Below are positions 8,994 through 16,908 of a stretch of DNA of 64,000 nt, in pieces. The notes under the pieces were generated by a model. It was not told where the DNA came from and ran no database searches. It was given only the letters and a program-made list of their open reading frames with translations. The translations under genes were made by a program, and so were the position numbers. Positions within the stretch are counted from its first letter, which is position 1, and every line of letters starts with the position of its first letter. The stretch comes from Ethanoligenens harbinense YUAN-3. Lineage in GTDB: Bacteria; Bacillota; Clostridia; Oscillospirales; Ethanoligenentaceae. The stretch is from positions 1,209,310-1,273,309 of the forward strand of contig NC_014828.1 in assembly GCF_000178115.2 (NCBI RefSeq), in the 5' to 3' direction.

Positions 8994-9071
8994 CTTTGTT
9001 TGATCTGATGAGAAAATCGCGTTTGATTCCTGTATGACTTTGCTTTCCCTTTTCATACTGTGGAGATAAAC

Positions 9072-9104
9072 AAGAGGCCGAACGCGGAAAGCGTTCGGCC
9101 TCTT
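9072..9104 (-). terminator. Terminator of the feo operon
   Basis: A perfect 14-bp stem (9072-9085 with 9091-9104). Read on the minus strand it closes the feo operon just after the FeoB-associated gene. Confidence 0.88.
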
Positions 9105-9121
9105 TTGTTTTGGGAAGATGT

Positions 9122-9334
9122 TCAGCGCTTGCTCACAGCGGGCTTTACCGCAGAGGATGCGGAGCATCCGTGGCAGGAGGCGCAGCTGCCGCCGCAACTT
9201 CCCTGCATTTTGGCGGCCCTGCAGCGTTTGCTGCCGGGGCAGCCTCCGCAGGAGCCGTTTTTCACGACATAGCGGATGGCGAAAGCAAGCGCGACCACTA
9301 TAGGGATCAAAACCAGCAAGGTCGATAGATTCAT
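9122..9334 (-). CDS. FeoB-associated Cys-rich membrane protein
   Basis: A 70-residue protein with one N-terminal membrane helix (residues about 4-24) and a short cytoplasmic tail rich in cysteine (CGGCPGSKRC, CGGSCASCHGC). This layout and its place right after feoB define the FeoB-associated family. The cysteines may bind iron or a cluster passing through FeoB, but that role is inferred. GAGGAGG lies 7 nt before the ATG. Confidence 0.88.
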   Translation of the reverse strand: MNLSTLLVLIPIVVALAFAIRYVVKNGSCGGCPGSKRCRAAKMQGSCGGSCASCHGCSASSAVKPAVSKR

Positions 9335-9367
9335 TGCAGACCCTCCTCAGATGGAACGGGAACAGTC

Positions 9368-11506
9368 TTATACGCCGGCGGCCGCATGTTTCAGGTTGGA
9401 TCTCTTGTTGTGCGCCGGGCGTACCAGCAGATAGATGCCGACGATGACAACGCCGATGGCCAGCACAGTGGGGATTCCGAAGCTGCCGCCAAAGAACAGG
9501 AAGGAGCCTAATTGGTAGCAGACGAACGCCATGCTGTACCCCAGCAGCAACTGGTATCCGATTGCGGCAGCTGTCCATTTGGCACTGCCCATTTCGCGCG
9601 CGGTGGTGCTCATGGCCACGATGCAGGGTGGATTGAACAGGTTGAAGATCATATAGGAGAAAGCGGCGATGGGGGTGAACATATGCTGGATGCCGGACAT
9701 CACGGCATAGGTGTTGTTGCTGTCGGCTACGCCGTTGAGCACAGCCAGTGTGCTCACAGCCGTTTCCTTGGCGGTCAGGGCGTTGATGGAAGCGACCGCC
9801 CCCTGCCAGTTGCCGAACCCGAGCGGTATGAAGAACCAGGCGACCGCGTGGCCGATGTCGGCCAGAATGCTCTGGGAGATGTTACCCACGGGCTGGAGCA
9901 GAATGCTGAAAGAGGACAGGAACCAGACGATGGCGGAAATGATGAAGATGATGGTGCCGGCCTTGACCATGAACGCGCGGGAACGCTCCCACATATGGGT
10001 GAGCACACCTTTGATGGAAGGCATATGGTAGGGCGGCAGTTCCATGACAAAGGGCGCGGGATCGCCGCTGAATGCGCGTGTCTTTTTGAGCACGATGCCG
10101 GAAAACACGATGACGCCGATGCCGAGGAAATACATGGCGGGTGCCATGATGAACGAATTTGGAAAGAACGACGCCACCATCATGCTGATGATCGTCAGTT
10201 TGGCGCTGCACGGCATGAACGTGGTGACCATGATGGTCAGGCGGCGGTCCTGCTCACTTTCGATCGTGCGGGTGCCCATGATGCCCGGCACACCGCAGCC
10301 GCTGCTGATGAGGATGGGGATGAACGATTTGCCCGAAAGCCCGAAGCGGCGGAAGATGCGGTCCATGATGAACGCAATGCGCGCCATGTAGCCGCAGTCC
10401 TCCAGAAACGAAAGAAAGAAGAACACGATGAGCATCTGCGGCACGAAGCCGAGCACGGTACCCACGCCGCCGATGATGCCGTCCACGACCAGGCTCCGGA
10501 GCCAGTCTGCGGCGCCGATGGCCTGTAGGCCTGCAGTGGCGCCGTTTGTGACCCAGTTGCCGAACACGGTGTCGTTGATGAACTTTGTTGCGATTGAACC
10601 GACGGAACTGACGGCAATATAATAGATGAGGAAGATGATGCCGGCAAAGATCGGCAGTGCCCAAATGCGGTTGGTCACCACCCGGTCGATTTTGTCCGAA
10701 ACGTTGTCGCCCCGACCGCTCTTATGCAGGCATTTGGAGATGAGTTCGGCAATATAGTCATACCGCTCATTGGTGATGATGGTCTCGCTGTCGTCTTCCA
10801 GTTTTTCCTCTACAGGTTTGATAATGCGTTCAAGGTGTTCCATCTCGTCTGCTGAAAACTGCAGCGCCGCCAGGACTTTTTCGTCCCGCTCAAACAGCTT
10901 TACGGCATACCAGCGCATGCGCTGGGGTTCCACGGCTTCCTTCACGAAACCCGCAATTTCGGCAAGCGCCTGTTCCACATCCGGACTGTAGGCGTGGCGG
11001 GGGACGGCATGGGAATCGGATTTTGCGAGATGAATCGCTTTTTCGGTTGCTTCGAAGGAACCGGTGCCTTTGAGCGCGGTGGTTTCCACTACCTCGCAGC
11101 CGAGAGCGGCACCGAGTTGCTCTTTGTCGATTCGGTCGCCGGAGCGTTTGACGATGTCCATCATATTCAGCGCGAGAACGACCGGGATGCCGAGCTCCAG
11201 AAGCTGGGTGGTGAGGTAAAGGTTGCGCTCCAGATTGGTGGCGTCTACCACATCAATGATCGCGGCGGGATGGTCGTGTATCAGATAGTTGCGGGTTACC
11301 ACTTCTTCCAGTGTGTAAGGAGAGAGGGAATAGATGCCCGGCAGATCGGTGATGATGATGCTTTTATGACCCTTGAGCTTCCCCTCCTTTTTTTCCACTG
11401 TAACGCCCGGCCAGTTGCCCACATACTGGGTGCTGCCGGTCAGGTCGTTGAACATGGTGGTTTTCCCGCAGTTGGGGTTGCCGGCCAGCGCGATCTTGAT
11501 TTCCAT
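9368..11506 (-). CDS. feoB: Ferrous iron transport protein B
   Basis: A 712-residue GTPase-coupled Fe2+ transporter. The N-terminal G domain shows G1 GNPNCGKTT, G3 DLPG and G4 NMMD. A helical GDI-like spacer follows, then two Gate domains with conserved cysteines (SGCGVPGIMGTR and the MPCSAKL segment) in the membrane part. The frame extends to a TTG at 11524 with no ribosome-binding site; the ATG at 11504-11506 has GAGG upstream and gives the usual start MEIKIALAGNPNCGKTT. Operon order is feoA-feoA-feoB-FeoB-associated gene, under the Fur-box promoter at 12255-12320. Confidence 0.96.
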   Translation of the reverse strand: MEIKIALAGNPNCGKTTMFNDLTGSTQYVGNWPGVTVEKKEGKLKGHKSIIITDLPGIYSLSPYTLEEVVTRNYLIHDHPAAIIDVVDATNLERNLYLTTQLLELGIPVVLALNMMDIVKRSGDRIDKEQLGAALGCEVVETTALKGTGSFEATEKAIHLAKSDSHAVPRHAYSPDVEQALAEIAGFVKEAVEPQRMRWYAVKLFERDEKVLAALQFSADEMEHLERIIKPVEEKLEDDSETIITNERYDYIAELISKCLHKSGRGDNVSDKIDRVVTNRIWALPIFAGIIFLIYYIAVSSVGSIATKFINDTVFGNWVTNGATAGLQAIGAADWLRSLVVDGIIGGVGTVLGFVPQMLIVFFFLSFLEDCGYMARIAFIMDRIFRRFGLSGKSFIPILISSGCGVPGIMGTRTIESEQDRRLTIMVTTFMPCSAKLTIISMMVASFFPNSFIMAPAMYFLGIGVIVFSGIVLKKTRAFSGDPAPFVMELPPYHMPSIKGVLTHMWERSRAFMVKAGTIIFIISAIVWFLSSFSILLQPVGNISQSILADIGHAVAWFFIPLGFGNWQGAVASINALTAKETAVSTLAVLNGVADSNNTYAVMSGIQHMFTPIAAFSYMIFNLFNPPCIVAMSTTAREMGSAKWTAAAIGYQLLLGYSMAFVCYQLGSFLFFGGSFGIPTVLAIGVVIVGIYLLVRPAHNKRSNLKHAAAGV

Positions 11507-11584
11507 TCCCACAGATCCTCTCAAAAAATTAGAGTATTATAACTTTTGTGACAAAAAATTTTTGCTTTTATCCAATGCATGGAA

Positions 11585-11806
11585 TCAGGCAACGTCAATG
11601 TTTTGCGCTTCGTCTTTGCGGATGGACAGTTCATAGCCTCTGACGGTGATCTCAATAGGGTCGCCCAAAGGCGCTACCTTGCGGACAAACACCGTTGTGC
11701 CGCGGGTGATGCCCATATCCATGATGCGGCGCCGGAGTGCGCCGGTGCCGTTCAGTTTGGTGACGGAAACCGTTTCGCCGGGCTTGACATCTTTCAGTGT
11801 TTTCAT
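11585..11806 (-). CDS. feoA: FeoA-type SH3-like protein (second copy)
   Basis: A 73-residue SH3-fold protein that regulates or assembles FeoB on the cytoplasmic side. It carries LRRRIMDMGITRGTTV and ITVRGYELSIRKDEA, both typical FeoA stretches. GGGAGGG precedes the ATG. It is directly upstream of feoB and 40 nt downstream of another feoA-like gene. Confidence 0.92.
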   Translation of the reverse strand: MKTLKDVKPGETVSVTKLNGTGALRRRIMDMGITRGTTVFVRKVAPLGDPIEITVRGYELSIRKDEAQNIDVA

Positions 11807-11846
11807 ATTGAACCCTCCCGCTCTTCTATTCTGCGGACCGCGCGGT

Positions 11847-12140
11847 TCAGGCGGTCAGCACACGGCTCGCCATGGCTTTGCTGATGGCGAGCCGTGTGCC
11901 TTTGATGTTGACGATCACATTGCCGCCCATTTCGGAAACGACGGACACGGTCGCGTCTTCCACGAGCCCCAGGTTGCACAGGAACCGGCGGGTATCGTCC
12001 TTGCCGGAGATGGAATGGATGGTGACGTGCTCTCCGGCGCGCACCATGCTCAGCGGGACGACGTTTTTGGCGTGGTCTCTGCGCGGACTGCATACACAAA
12101 GATTTTCATCCAACGAGACGACGGTGTTCAGTTTTTTCAT
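11847..12140 (-). CDS. feoA: FeoA-type protein (first copy, longer)
   Basis: A 97-residue FeoA-domain protein with about 25 extra N-terminal residues containing CVCSPRRDHAKN. The domain itself reads RRFLCNLGLVEDATVSVV...NIKGTRLAISKAMASRVL. The N-terminal Cys pair is not part of ordinary FeoA and could be a metal or redox sensor, which is inference. AAGGAG lies 10 nt before the ATG. It is the first gene after the Fur-box promoter. Confidence 0.87.
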   Translation of the reverse strand: MKKLNTVVSLDENLCVCSPRRDHAKNVVPLSMVRAGEHVTIHSISGKDDTRRFLCNLGLVEDATVSVVSEMGGNVIVNIKGTRLAISKAMASRVLTA

Positions 12141-12254
12141 AAAACAGTCACTCCTTCATGAATGCTGTGGCCGCGGCACCGTCTTTTGGGGCGGATGCGG
12201 GCGCAACGTTGGTTTATGGCAACATGCGGGGCATGTTTCACGCAGAAAAAACGG

Positions 12255-12273
12255 CATAATGAGAATCACTATT
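12255..12273 (-). promoter_or_regulatory. Fur box
   Basis: The 19-bp site matches the classic Fur palindrome at 15 of 19 places and lies just downstream of the expected feo transcription start, where a repressor would block RNA polymerase. Confidence 0.8.
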
Positions 12274-12291
12274 TCGTTCGTTCTGTCTAAC

Positions 12292-12320
12292 ATTTTATGC
12301 TTCCCACAGCCTTTTGTCAA
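12292..12320 (-). promoter_or_regulatory. feo operon promoter
   Basis: Minus-strand -35 TTGACA (12315-12320), 17-nt spacer, -10 TAAAAT (12292-12297). The gene-free stretch 12141-12451 holds this promoter, the Fur box and the LCP terminator. Confidence 0.85.
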
Positions 12321-12386
12321 TGCCTTCTAACAAATTCATACAGAACACCAAAAAGTGCTGGAAAAACGTGCTTCTGTGTGTATAAA

Positions 12387-12418
12387 AAATCGGAAAGAGC
12401 AAGCGCTCTTTCCGATTT
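12387..12418 (-). terminator. Terminator of the LCP gene
   Basis: A perfect 14-bp stem (12387-12400 with 12405-12418), 4-nt loop, followed on the minus strand by TTTT. Confidence 0.92.
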
Positions 12419-12451
12419 GGTGAGGTATGGCTTTGTGCGGCGGGAAGGCAT

Positions 12452-13486
12452 TCAACTTCCGTAGATGAAATTCTGCAGCTTGGAGACCTCTGCGGGCCAG
12501 TTGAGATCCCAAAACCAGATGGGGGACGTTTCGGTGGTGTAAAGGCCGTCGTCCTCAGTGGGAATGGAAATCTGCTGAATGTTGTTCAAACTGCTTTCGA
12601 ATGCGAGCAGCGTGCCGGTCAACTCCGTGGTGGGAATATTGGTTTTGAAATACCCCGTGCACTGGTTCAAAACGGATGCCTTCGTGACCAGATCGGCCGT
12701 TTTGAATTTGTTGTAAATTGCCATCATGACATTGCGCTGGCGCTGCGTGCGCATGAAATCGGTATCGATCTTGCGCGTGCGGGCGTAACCCAAAGCGTGC
12801 GCACCGTCCAATATATACGTGCCGGCTGTTTTACCCACATTGATGGAGGAATAACTGGCTTCTTCGGCCGTAAGGGTAATGGGCACGCCGCCGACCGTGT
12901 CGATGATGTGCGAAAACCCGTCAAAATCGAACAGCATGTATTTTTGAATATCCAACTTGTAGGCATAATTTACAATATCAATCTGCAGCCCGATGCCTCC
13001 ATAGGAGAACGCTGCGTTCAATTTATGGTTGCTTTGCGTGTTGGGAAAATAGGTCTTTGTGTCGCGCAGGAGGGAGGCAATCTTCAGCGTATTGGTCTTT
13101 CTGTTGATGCTCAGGACCATGATGCTGTCCGCCCGGTTGGCGCCGTAACTGCCTTCGCCGCCGTTGCCCTGTGTCGCGTCGATACCCACGAGCAGGATGT
13201 TCTCAATGTTTGGATCTTTTTGTTTTACCTGAATAATGGGATAGTCTTTGGAGTTGCCGCTTGGAAAATTGCCGGCATCAATCTGGTCCAGTCCCTGTTG
13301 AGCGCTGGAGGTGTTGTCCTGCGCGGTGCTGGTGACCTGACTCCAGTTGCTCACATATTTGACGGTTTTATGTATCCGGGAGGACGTGTAGGCATAGATA
13401 GACGCTGCGGCAACTGCGAGCACCACAACGATAAGAATCGGAATAAACCACCAGTGGAACCTTCGTTTGGTCTTGACAGATGACAA
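12452..13486 (-). CDS. LytR-CpsA-Psr family cell-wall ligase
   Basis: A 344-residue LCP enzyme that would transfer polymers or sugars from an undecaprenyl carrier to peptidoglycan on the outer face of the membrane. A basic cytoplasmic tail and one membrane helix (FIPILIVVVLAVAAAS) are followed by the LCP domain with NILLVGIDA, RADSIMVLSIN, SLLRDT and NHKLNAA, and the R-x-R-x-D cluster YARTRKIDTDFMRTQRQ. The frame is open to 13723, but the TTG at 13484-13486 has a perfect AGGAGG (13496-13501) 9 nt upstream. The ATG at 13504 lacks such a site. It is divergent from a polyprenyl sugar transferase, its likely partner pathway. Confidence 0.9.
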   Translation of the reverse strand: MSSVKTKRRFHWWFIPILIVVVLAVAAASIYAYTSSRIHKTVKYVSNWSQVTSTAQDNTSSAQQGLDQIDAGNFPSGNSKDYPIIQVKQKDPNIENILLVGIDATQGNGGEGSYGANRADSIMVLSINRKTNTLKIASLLRDTKTYFPNTQSNHKLNAAFSYGGIGLQIDIVNYAYKLDIQKYMLFDFDGFSHIIDTVGGVPITLTAEEASYSSINVGKTAGTYILDGAHALGYARTRKIDTDFMRTQRQRNVMMAIYNKFKTADLVTKASVLNQCTGYFKTNIPTTELTGTLLAFESSLNNIQQISIPTEDDGLYTTETSPIWFWDLNWPAEVSKLQNFIYGS

Positions 13487-13553
13487 ATTAGCTTTCCTCC
13501 TCATTCGAACGCCGGGAACTTTTTTGAGCAATGCGTTTCTACAATACGCAATG

Positions 13554-13582
13554 ATTATATCATTCCCTCCCTCTTTTTTCAA
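13554..13582 (-). promoter_or_regulatory. LCP gene promoter
   Basis: Minus-strand -35 TTGAAA (13577-13582), 17-nt spacer, -10 TATAAT (13554-13559). The gene-free stretch 13487-13876 holds this and the divergent promoter only. Confidence 0.8.
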
Positions 13583-13761
13583 GTTTGGAGACGATGCCCA
13601 AGAGAATTCAACCAAAATCGACAGGGACATCATAGTAAAATAGTGGAAATCAATGCGGATGTGGATAAAACTGCATCTTGCGGCCGCCTGCGCAGTGTGG
13701 TAAAATTGTCTTTGTGTCCACACGCGGCGGCGCGTGAAGAAAAAAGTTTACAAATGACGTA

Positions 13762-13790
13762 TTGCATTTATATACCCTCCATACTATAAT
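13762..13790 (+). promoter_or_regulatory. Sugar transferase promoter
   Basis: -35 TTGCAT (13762-13767), 17-nt spacer, -10 TATAAT (13785-13790). Confidence 0.75.
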
Positions 13791-13876
13791 AAAGCGCGTG
13801 AATGGACATAGTTGTGCATGCTGCGGCAATCGGCTCCAGCTTTTAATGAAATTGAACAGATACGGGAAGTGTTGAT

Positions 13877-14536
13877 GTGATCGATCATTTTAACCGGACG
13901 AGCAGCGATTTTTCCGTGCTGGCCTATGATGTCCGTGAAGAAAACGAAAATGCCGGCTGGTATGCCCGATATGGCAAACGCCTGTTTGACGTATTGGTGG
14001 CTCTGGCCGGCTGTGTGCTGTTGAGCCCGCTGATGCTGATCGCGGCGGTGGGCATCCGTCTGGAATCCAAGGGCCCTGTTATTTTCAAGCAGGAGCGCCT
14101 TGGCCTCGGCGGCAAAACGTTTGTAATCTACAAGTTCCGCTCCATGCGCATTGACGCGGAAGCGAGCGGCCCCGCTTGGGCGAAAAAGAACGATATACGC
14201 ATCACGCGGTTCGGCCGCTTTTTGCGCAAATACCATGTGGATGAGCTGCCGCAGCTGGTCAACATTCTGCGGGGGGATATGTCCATGGTGGGGCCCCGCC
14301 CGGAGAGAGCTTATTTTTATGCACAGTTTGAGCGGGATATCCCGGAATTCCGGGATCGTTTGGCTGTGAAGCCCGGGTTGACGGGCTGGGCGCAGGTCAA
14401 CGGCGGCTACGATATCGGGCCGAAGGAAAAATGTCGGTATGACAAGACCTATATCCGCCGCCTGTCGTGGCGGATGGATCTGTTGGTCCTGTTCAAAACC
14501 GTGACGGTGGTTTTCCAGGGACTTGGGGCGCGCTGA
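13877..14536 (+). CDS. Polyprenyl-phosphate sugar-1-phosphate transferase
   Basis: A 219-residue monotopic transferase that starts exopolysaccharide or wall-glycan synthesis by placing a sugar phosphate on undecaprenyl phosphate. It has the short catalytic form (PglC/WcaJ C-terminal type): one hydrophobic segment near residues 36-60, then KRLFD at its front, [40 protein letters not shown] and [10 protein letters not shown]. The start is a GTG (13877-13879) with a modest GGGAAG upstream; this is the weakest part of the call. A terminator follows within 65 nt, so it is monocistronic. Confidence 0.9.
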   Translation: MIDHFNRTSSDFSVLAYDVREENENAGWYARYGKRLFDVLVALAGCVLLSPLMLIAAVGIRLESKGPVIFKQERLGLGGKTFVIYKFRSMRIDAEASGPAWAKKNDIRITRFGRFLRKYHVDELPQLVNILRGDMSMVGPRPERAYFYAQFERDIPEFRDRLAVKPGLTGWAQVNGGYDIGPKEKCRYDKTYIRRLSWRMDLLVLFKTVTVVFQGLGAR

Positions 14537-14560
14537 AGATCGGCAAAAGAAAAGATGTCA

Positions 14561-14600
14561 AAGAGACCGGGTGACCGCGTTTGCGGGCGCCCGGTCTCTT
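14561..14600. terminator. Bidirectional terminator between sugar transferase and SDR genes
   Basis: An 11-bp stem (AAGAGACCGGG, 14561-14571, with CCCGGTCTCTT, 14590-14600) flanked by A-rich and T-rich ends, placed between convergent genes. Confidence 0.8.
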
Positions 14601-14632
14601 TTGCAAACGGGACCGACCGGGCGGCCGGCAGA

Positions 14633-15532
14633 TTACGAGCCGACGATGACGCCGCCGTTGACATGCAGAACCTGTCCGGACATAAATCCGGAATCGTCGC
14701 TGGCCAGATAGATATAGGCCGGTGCCAATTCAAACGGCTGTGCCGCACGCTTCATGGGCGCGCCGGTGCCAAACGCTTTGATCTTGGCGGGTGCGAAGCT
14801 GGCCGGAATGAGCGGCGTCCAGGTGGCTCCCGGCGCCACGGCGTTGACACGGATGCCCAGCGATGCCAGAGACAACGAGAGCGAGCGCGTGAACGAAACC
14901 ACCGCGCCTTTGGTCGCGGAATAATCCAGCAGTTCCTGGTGACCCTCATACGCTGTGATGGATGCGGTGTTGATGATGGATGCTCCGTTTTTCAAAACCG
15001 GAAGCACCGCCTTGGTCAGATAAAACATGGAAAACACATTGGTTTCAAATGTGCGGTGCAGTTGGTCGGATGTGATGTCGAGGATGCTATCCTGCGGATA
15101 CTGTACCCCGGCGTTGTTGATGAGGACGTCGATCTTGGAAAACTGACGGACGGTTTCCTCCGCGACAAAAACGGAAAAAGCCTCCTGCTGGACATCTCCG
15201 CGCAGCGGCAGGCATCTGCGGCCGTAATGTTCCACAAGCGATTTGGTTTCACCCGCATCTTCCTCCTCGGAGTAATAGAGGATGACGACATCCGCGCCTT
15301 CTTTGGCACAGGCGATGGCAACTGCGCGCCCGATGCCGCTGTCGCCTCCGGAGATGAGCACCACGCGGTTTTCCAGTTTTCCAGAACCCTTGTAGTCGGG
15401 GTTGTCGCTGATTGGTCTGGGGTTCATAAGGTTCTCGAGCCCGGGCTGGGTGTCCTGATGCTGCGGTTCAAATGTGACCGGCTTGTTGACGCTGATGGTT
15501 TCATGACCGACATATTGATATCCGGGATACAT
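14633..15532 (-). CDS. Short-chain dehydrogenase, general-stress type
   Basis: A 299-residue NAD(P)-dependent SDR oxidoreductase like the Bacillus YhxC/YdaD/GspA39 group, which has a ~45-residue extension before the Rossmann fold. Seen are the cofactor loop SGGDSGIGRA, NNAG, a catalytic Ser in NTASITAYEG, and the Tyr-x-x-x-Lys motif YSATKGA, with the SDR end GQVLHVNGG. The substrate is unknown. The frame is open to 15658, but the ATG at 15530-15532 has GGAAG 8 nt upstream and matches relatives that start near MYPGY. Confidence 0.88.
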   Translation of the reverse strand: MYPGYQYVGHETISVNKPVTFEPQHQDTQPGLENLMNPRPISDNPDYKGSGKLENRVVLISGGDSGIGRAVAIACAKEGADVVILYYSEEEDAGETKSLVEHYGRRCLPLRGDVQQEAFSVFVAEETVRQFSKIDVLINNAGVQYPQDSILDITSDQLHRTFETNVFSMFYLTKAVLPVLKNGASIINTASITAYEGHQELLDYSATKGAVVSFTRSLSLSLASLGIRVNAVAPGATWTPLIPASFAPAKIKAFGTGAPMKRAAQPFELAPAYIYLASDDSGFMSGQVLHVNGGVIVGS

Positions 15533-15697
15533 CCCGCACACTTCCTTCCCTTGTTCGCATGGAAAAAGGCCGCCCGCAGACCCGCTGCGGATTGGGCATA
15601 TAGGACTAGTGTGCGCCGTTTTGGCCGTTTCATGCGGCAGCGTACCTTTCGCGTTCATAAAAATGTATCCGCTGTGTGGGCAAGGAAAAAACAGACG

Positions 15698-15726
15698 TTG
15701 ACTATTTGCATCACTTGGGCTACAAT
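15698..15726 (+). promoter_or_regulatory. Promoter of the DUF1292 gene
   Basis: -35 TTGACT (15698-15703), 17-nt spacer, -10 TACAAT (15721-15726). Confidence 0.75.
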
Positions 15727-15822
15727 AGGTGCAAATCGGATCGCAAATGGTGGTCCGACGAATAATGGAGATGGCGGTTCCGCCGTCCGCATGCCGTCCA
15801 CCACGGCAAGGAGGGGTTTCTT

Positions 15823-16143
15823 ATGCCGGAAGAACCCGAAGGAAAGCTGATCTCGCTTTTGGATGAAGAAGGCAATGCCCATGAGTTTGAGCATCTCGCC
15901 ACCGTGGAGTATGCCGGTGCGTCCTATGTGGCGCTGACGCCGGTGTATGAACGGCCGGAAGACCTGCTGGAAGGCGATGCTGAGCTGGTGATCCTGAAAA
16001 TCATCGAAGATGAGGAAAGCGGTGAGGAAATGCTGGCCGCCCTGGAGGATGATTCCGAGTTTGAGGCGGTTTCTCAGGAGTTTGAAAAAATTCTTGGGGA
16101 AGACTACGATTTCATCGAGGAAGAAGACCCGGGAAACCCTTAA
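15823..16143 (+). CDS. DUF1292 family acidic protein
   Basis: A 106-residue very acidic protein of the DUF1292/YrzB family. The domain (residues about 8-80) begins ISLLDEEGNAHEFEHLATVEYAGASYVAL and the tail is a run of Glu and Asp. In many Firmicutes this family sits with yrrK and yrzL; here it has its own promoter between a stress oxidoreductase and the 6S-like RNA. The function is unknown. AAGGAGG precedes the ATG. Confidence 0.88.
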   Translation: MPEEPEGKLISLLDEEGNAHEFEHLATVEYAGASYVALTPVYERPEDLLEGDAELVILKIIEDEESGEEMLAALEDDSEFEAVSQEFEKILGEDYDFIEEEDPGNP

Positions 16144-16177
16144 TGAACAGCCTCCGGCGATATACCATAAAATCCAC

Positions 16178-16206
16178 TTGAAATTTGCGGCTGGTTTGTG
16201 TATAAT
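16178..16206 (+). promoter_or_regulatory. Promoter of the 6S-like RNA
   Basis: -35 TTGAAA (16178-16183), 17-nt spacer, perfect -10 TATAAT (16201-16206), an unusually strong sigma-A promoter with no coding frame close behind it. Confidence 0.82.
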
Positions 16207-16212
16207 AGTCAC

Positions 16213-16465
16213 AGAAGCCCTGCTGCGTGCGTGATTCTCTGGCTATTATAACCCTACAAGCATATGAAAAGGGAATCTTTACTCCCGTGGAGGATTGCAG
16301 ACCTCCCGGCTTTGCCGGAGGAAGGGAGCGTGAACCCACGGGGAGATGCCCACCTGCAATTACGGCAGGTTATCATGTGCCCGGAACACGGCTTGGCGGG
16401 GATTCTATTGCACATTCGTCGTATTTTTCGGTTGCGCCGTCTGCTTTTGCAGGCGGCGTTTTTTA
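16213..16465 (+). ncRNA. Structured RNA, 6S RNA-like (alternatively a riboswitch leader)
   Basis: A strong promoter and a strong terminator bound about 250 nt with no gene. The RNA can fold as a rod. GUGC (from 16227) pairs with GCAC near 16410 and a CUCU/GGGG helix follows. Next is a large open bubble whose 3' strand holds a small CCG-GAACA-CGG hairpin. Then come an 8-bp helix (16260-16267 with 16373-16380), a 9-bp helix (CUCCCGUGG with CCACGGG(G)AG) and an apical hairpin (about 16301-16321). A side hairpin (ACCTGC/GCAGGT) sits near 16352-16370. A closing stem, central bubble with a small 3' hairpin, and apical arm are the hallmarks of 6S RNA, which binds the sigma-A polymerase. The alternative is a leader controlling the TauE pair, because the terminator lies about 85 nt before it. 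The 6S name is inferred from the fold, not from an alignment. Confidence 0.5.
16435..16464 (+). terminator. Terminator of the 6S-like RNA
   Basis: A 10-bp stem (16435-16444 with 16449-16458, one G-U pair), TTTT loop, then TTTTTT. Confidence 0.92.
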
Positions 16466-16551
16466 TGTGCTCTTTTTGCATATCCGTCGCCCCGGCATGG
16501 AAAGATGGACAAAGGATGCAAATCATCGGACGATGAACAGGGGGCGCAGAA

Positions 16552-16908
16552 ATGGGAAAGAAACAGTTGACGGGCGGCGCGGCCGGTTTTATCGCCGGCG
16601 TACTCAACGGCTTGTTGGGCGCCGGGGGCGGCACGGTTATCGTGCCCATGCTGGAAAAGTGCGGGCTGCCGCCTCAACGCGCGCATGCGACATCCATTGC
16701 CGTCATTGTGCCGCTGTGCGCGCTCAGCGCTGTTTTTTACCTCAAGAACGGTAGCTTTTCCCTGCGCGATTTGTTGTATTATGTTCCGGCTGGGTTTGGC
16801 GGGGCATATGCGGCTTCTCTGGTGCTGCCGCGAATCCCGGCCAAACTTCTGCGCCGAATTTTCGGAGTGTTCCTGCTCTATGCGGCCTATCGGCTGCTCA
16901 CGCGATGA
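16552..16908 (+). CDS. TauE/SafE family half-transporter (first half)
   Basis: A 118-residue protein with about four membrane helices, equal to one half of a normal TauE/SafE (DUF81) exporter of ~250 residues. The GFIAGVLNGLLGAGGGTVIVPML stretch, shown here in part as GLLGAGGGTVIVPML, is the family's repeat motif. TauE/SafE proteins are thought to export sulfite, sulfoacetate or related anions. GGGGG lies 7 nt before the ATG. Its stop overlaps the start of the second half (ATGA), so both are translated together and probably pair in the membrane. Confidence 0.85.
   Translation: MGKKQLTGGAAGFIAGVLNGLLGAGGGTVIVPMLEKCGLPPQRAHATSIAVIVPLCALSAVFYLKNGSFSLRDLLYYVPAGFGGAYAASLVLPRIPAKLLRRIFGVFLLYAAYRLLTR

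Noticed and set aside
15655-16212. Minus-strand frame of 185 codons
   Set aside because: Antisense to the acidic DUF1292 gene, whose GAA/GAG codons read as Phe/Leu on the other strand and give a false hydrophobic look.
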